6,171 nucleotides of DNA, taken from Chitinivibrionia bacterium (GTDB taxonomy: Bacteria > Krumholzibacteriota > Krumholzibacteriia > WVZY01). Under the pieces are notes generated by a model. The model did no database searches. It was not told the DNA's origin and saw only the letters and a list, made by a program, of their open reading frames with translations. The stretch is taken from contig JACQXT010000018.1 of NCBI GenBank assembly GCA_016208665.1, positions 1 through 6,171 of the forward strand. The letters are read 5' to 3'. Position numbers and translations under genes: made by a program. This document shows, piece by piece, positions 4,299-6,171 of the stretch; within the stretch, counting starts at the first letter, position 1; every line of letters starts with the position of its first letter.

Positions 4299-6171
4299 CT
4301 GGCGCTCGCCTCGGGCAATAGTCAAACGGGAATCGCCGGGCAGCCTCTTCAGGCTCCGCTTCGCGTGCGAGCCACAAGCGGTGGCCTGGCATCTCGCGGC
4401 GTTGTCGTTGAGTTCAGTGCCGACCCCGGCTCCGGGTATTTTGCGGCATCAAATTCTGCAACCCAGTTCGTTACGACCGATGCACAGGGGTATGCGCAGG
4501 TTGAGTGGATTCTCGGTCCCGAGGTCGGACCTCAGACGGTGTATGCGATCGCAAACAGCCTTGCAGGCTCGCCGATTCAATTCACTGCGACAGCGGTCGC
4601 GAATCCCGCCTTGCTCCCCCTCGAATTCGCGGGCATCGTGCCGGCGGACGGCGCGCAGGCGGTCGGCATTACTACCACTATAATTGCTTCGTTCAGCCGG
4701 AGCGTCGATCCGACGACGGTCAATCCTTCGAACGTCCTTCTGTACAGGGCCACCGATTCTCAAGTCATATTTTCGAAACTCGGATTCACGGATGAGAACA
4801 GGAAAGTCTCCCTTACTCCGGTCATGCCGCTCGACGTAAATACTACTTATACACTGGAGATCAGGACCGGCATCAAGGACGCATCCGGCGGCGACCTCGT
4901 GAATCCCGTCGTGTCGAGCTTCACCACTGTGCCACCTCCGCCGTTAAAGCTCTCATCCGTCTGTCCGCCGAGCAGCGCGCGGCAGCTCATGATCGTGATT
5001 GCCGGACGGGGCTTCAGTCCCACGTCGGCCGAAAACAGCGTTCTCTTCAACGAGCTCGCCGTTACGCCGGTCGAGGCGGGGAGCGATTATCTCAAAGTGA
5101 TAGTTCCACCGGAGGCGCAGTCGGGAACTATCAGGGTCCAGACGGGAGCTCAGATCTCGAACGCGATTCCATTCGCGGTTCTCGAGCCCCTGAGTGCCGC
5201 CCCGGATCATACGGTGGCGGAGGTCGGCACCAATGCGGTGACGAAGAGTCTCGTCATCCATCCAAGCGGCATCTGGGCGTATGCAGTCAGTCCCGAAGGA
5301 AACGTCGTCGTGCCTATCAACATCCCCCAGCGGCGATCGTTGCCGGCCATCCCCGTCGGCAATCATCCGGTTTCCGTTGCAATGCATCCCGAGGGCACGT
5401 TTGTGTATGCCGCCAACTTCCAGTCGAGCAGCGTATCCATCATCGATGTCGATCCCGCTTCACCCGATTTCCTTGCGCCCGATACGACGCTCGCAGTCGG
5501 GAACTATCCAATCGACCTCACCGTAAGCTCGGACGGCGACCGCGTGTATGTGGTGAGCGCGGGATCGGACGAGGAACACAATGTGGATATTCTCGATAGC
5601 GACGAGGCAAGCGCCAACTACCACAGTGTACTAGCGACCATCGGCACCGGTGCGGCGACCAGGAGCGTTGTTATGACTCCCGACGGGTCGCGGCTCTACT
5701 TTGGGACCGATACCGGTTACATCGTGCTCGATGCGATCGACTACGGCGTACTTGCGACGATTCGGACCGGGGCGGCGACCAAGAGCGTCGTCATGCACCC
5801 CGATGGGGGACTGCTCTTTATTCTGACGACCGAAGGCCAGGTTCTCATCGTCGACATCATGCAGGGGAGCACGAGGGAGAATTCGGTGCTTGCAACCATC
5901 AGAACGGGTAAGGCTACGAAGTCGATTACGCTAAGCCCCGACGGCTTGACGCTCTACCTCGTCCAGGAAGAACTGGATATCATCCTCGTTCTGCGGCTCG
6001 TGATCACGGGATCTGCGACGGTGATCGATCCCGATGCGGAGATTCCGCCTGTCCAGGTATCCTACTCGATCGTCGACTCCATCTATGCCGGGGAGGATCC
6101 CGAGGTAATCGTGTTTGATCCTTCGGGTTCCGGTCTCGCGCTCGTCGTGAACTCCGGTCCCCAGACGGTCA
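3465..6171 (+). CDS. Remainder of propeller 2, invasin-like Ig, Big_5, TIG and seven-bladed propeller 3 (gene fragment, 3' partial)
   Basis: The frame starting at 3462 (after a frame-0 TGA at 3438-3440) stays open for about 900 codons to the window edge. The GTG at 3465 is the first possible start but lies inside propeller blade 2 (YVSLDTTSMF) with no ribosome site. It contains blades 2-7 of propeller 2 (to 4298), a Big_1/invasin-like Ig domain (4299-4601), a complete Big_5-like domain (4629-4931), TIG 3 (4941-5186) and propeller 3 (from 5187). The seventh blade of propeller 3 (VIVFDPSGSGLALVVN) ends at the window edge. It is the longest undamaged stretch of the gene. No transmembrane segment, sorting signal or secretion tail is seen, so any anchor must lie downstream. 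Confidence 0.8.
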   Translation, partial: MSLDTTSMFAVNCNRSDSEYGTVIGTVQDWAPHPMTASRELAISPDGTSCLVHDKREITWDRLYRVDINPDSPTYNTVLDTVVAMSSLLASDLAYHPAGQYAYCTHTDGALIVIDMSGSHPQFVRMIDLTGYYFGYPTMPVSLSFDPSGDMCYVASRESGGSGYYLIFEVDSSDPANPVLHDPGVTNPVAFGTGQFYLGDRIDVSPRGDRAFVRGEDDVYNFDLVNFLANPNRIINQFVQPGRIDMDFTPDGSLVYAVNQFDGNPDSLIVFDFGGADNLALASGNSQTGIAGQPLQAPLRVRATSGGLASRGVVVEFSADPGSGYFAASNSATQFVTTDAQGYAQVEWILGPEVGPQTVYAIANSLAGSPIQFTATAVANPALLPLEFAGIVPADGAQAVGITTTIIASFSRSVDPTTVNPSNVLLYRATDSQVIFSKLGFTDENRKVSLTPVMPLDVNTTYTLEIRTGIKDASGGDLVNPVVSSFTTVPPPPLKLSSVCPPSSARQLMIVIAGRGFSPTSAENSVLFNELAVTPVEAGSDYLKVIVPPEAQSGTIRVQTGAQISNAIPFAVLEPLSAAPDHTVAEVGTNAVTKSLVIHPSGIWAYAVSPEGNVVVPINIPQRRSLPAIPVGNHPVSVAMHPEGTFVYAANFQSSSVSIIDVDPASPDFLAPDTTLAVGNYPIDLTVSSDGDRVYVVSAGSDEEHNVDILDSDEASANYHSVLATIGTGAATRSVVMTPDGSRLYFGTDTGYIVLDAIDYGVLATIRTGAATKSVVMHPDGGLLFILTTEGQVLIVDIMQGSTRENSVLATIRTGKATKSITLSPDGLTLYLVQEELDIILVLRLVITGSATVIDPDAEIPPVQVSYSIVDSIYAGEDPEVIVFDPSGSGLALVVNSGPQTV
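4299..4601 (+). other. Invasin/Big_1-like Ig domain
   Basis: LALASGNSQTGIAGQPLQAP opens the domain, followed by LRVRATSGGLASRGVVVEFS, FVTTDAQGYAQVEWILG and a closing FTATAV. This matches the bacterial group 1 Ig pattern SGNxQxGxxGxxLxxPLxVxVxxxxGxPxxGVxVxF ... TDAxGxAxxxWxLGxxxGxQ. About 100 residues is normal. Such domains serve as rigid spacers in intimin/invasin-type and other surface proteins. Confidence 0.75.
4629..4931 (+). other. Big_5/SbsA-type Ig-like domain (complete copy)
   Basis: AGIVPADGAQAVGITTTIIA, SFSRSVDPTTVNPSNVLLY, RKVSLTPVMPLDVNTTYTLE and IKDASGGDLVNPVVSSFTTV follow the Big_5 plan: P-x-[DN]-[GN]-A opening, FS-x-x-[VI]-D-P-x-T, L-x-P-x-x-x-L-x-x-x-T-x-Y-x-[LV] and [IL]-x-D-x-x-G-x-x-L ... 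F-T-T. It is the intact reference for judging the truncated copy at 1592-1728. Confidence 0.8.
4941..5186 (+). other. IPT/TIG domain 3
   Basis: PLKLSSVCPPSSARQLMIVI, AGRGFSPTSAENSVLFNELA, LKVIVPPEAQSGTIRVQT and NAIPFAVLEP give a full TIG domain of about 82 residues: GxGF loop, NxVxFN strand and VPPxAxSGxIxV strand. It directly precedes propeller 3, as TIG 1 and TIG 2 precede their propellers. Confidence 0.85.
5187..6171 (+). repeat. Seven-bladed YVTN-type beta-propeller 3 (runs to window edge)
   Basis: Seven signatures are present: IHPSGIWAYAVS, MHPEGTFVYAAN, VSSDGDRVYVVS, MTPDGSRLYFGT, MHPDGGLLFILT, LSPDGLTLYLVQ and FDPSGSGLALVV. Blade 2 carries DVDPASP (5445-5465). The seventh signature ends within 30 bases of the edge, so the ring is nearly complete in the window and only the closing strands are cut off. 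Blades 4 to 6 are much more alike than the rest. Confidence 0.8.
5628..5965 (+). repeat. Three closely similar propeller blades (recent internal duplication)
   Basis: VLATI-x-TG-x-AT-[RK]-S begins at 5628, 5748 and 5886 (spacings 120 and 138 bases). The residues read VLATIGTGAATRSVVMTPDG, VLATIRTGAATKSVVMHPDG and VLATIRTGKATKSITLSPDG. The nucleotide likeness is also clear but imperfect, with mainly third-position changes, which fits older duplication under selection rather than a fresh copy. Confidence 0.85.

Larger units (their letters stand above)
1..6171 (+). pseudogene. One giant multidomain secreted metalloprotease/beta-propeller gene, interrupted and partial at both ends
   Basis: The five open segments on the plus strand join into one protein when four lesions are undone: TGA at 186-188, the 50-bp tandem duplication at 662-761, a frame change near 1720-1738 and a frame change near 3460. 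At each break the domain begun in one frame is continued in the next, which is the main argument for one gene. Removing 50 bp restores frame across 762 exactly. Restored order: NHL repeats, TSP3-like segment, matrixin protease, CarboxypepD_reg-like, half Big_5, TIG, propeller, TIG, propeller, invasin-like Ig, Big_5, TIG, propeller. Signal peptide, promoter and terminator are outside the window. These families act outside the cell, so a secreted or surface protein is inferred. I cannot tell a true pseudogene from assembly error. That the pieces are one gene is about 0.85 certain; that it is dead in the cell is perhaps 0.4. Confidence 0.75.

Noticed and set aside
4246..4795. Plus-strand open frames 4246-4683 and 4505-4795
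   Set aside because: They overlap the invasin-like and Big_5 domains in the other two frames, are rich in Arg and Ser, and match no family.

Overview
The whole 6.2 kb window reads as the inside of one very long plus-strand gene. Neither the true start nor the true stop is present. There is no RNA gene, no second operon gene, no minus-strand gene I can support, and no gene-free stretch over 300 bases. Three points where the reading frame changes and one in-frame TGA cut the gene into five open segments: 3-188, 189-743, about 712-1738, about 1729-3534 (sense to about 3459), and 3462 to the window end. Undoing these lesions gives about 2,040 residues of continuous multidomain protein. The source is probably an uncultured environmental bacterium of moderately high GC content. 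The sequence shows no taxon-specific marker, so I do not name a phylum.

Domain order in the restored protein is as follows. NHL propeller repeats lie at 3-443 and a thrombospondin type 3-like calcium-binding segment at about 468-563. A matrixin-type zinc metalloprotease domain lies at about 582-1192, with a complete HExxHxxGxxH site and Met-turn. A carboxypeptidase-regulatory-like domain follows at about 1220-1585, then half of a Big_5/SbsA-type Ig domain at about 1592-1728. After that come TIG 1 (1738-1992), a seven-bladed YVTN-type propeller 1 (1993-2952), TIG 2 (2953-3216), a seven-bladed propeller 2 (3241-4298), an invasin-like Ig domain (4299-4601), a complete Big_5-like domain (4629-4931), TIG 3 (4941-5186), and propeller 3 (5187 to the end, seventh blade at the edge). 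The recurring unit is a TIG domain followed by a seven-bladed propeller, used three times.

All these families are extracellular, so the product is most likely secreted or surface-attached. It would be a metalloprotease carrying an array of binding or scaffold modules. Signal peptide and anchor would lie outside the window.

The notable irregularities are: an exact 50-bp tandem duplication (662-711/712-761) that breaks the frame in the protease domain; a TGA exactly where a conserved Trp of the NHL repeat belongs; the apparent loss of about 60 residues of the first Big_5 domain; a small frame-breaking loss in blade 2 of propeller 2; and a sharp fall in GC (about 52% against about 65%) that coincides with the limits of propeller 2. 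Four lesions in the first 3.5 kb and none in the last 2.7 kb could mean a decaying gene or assembly errors in a repetitive gene. The sequence alone cannot decide between them.
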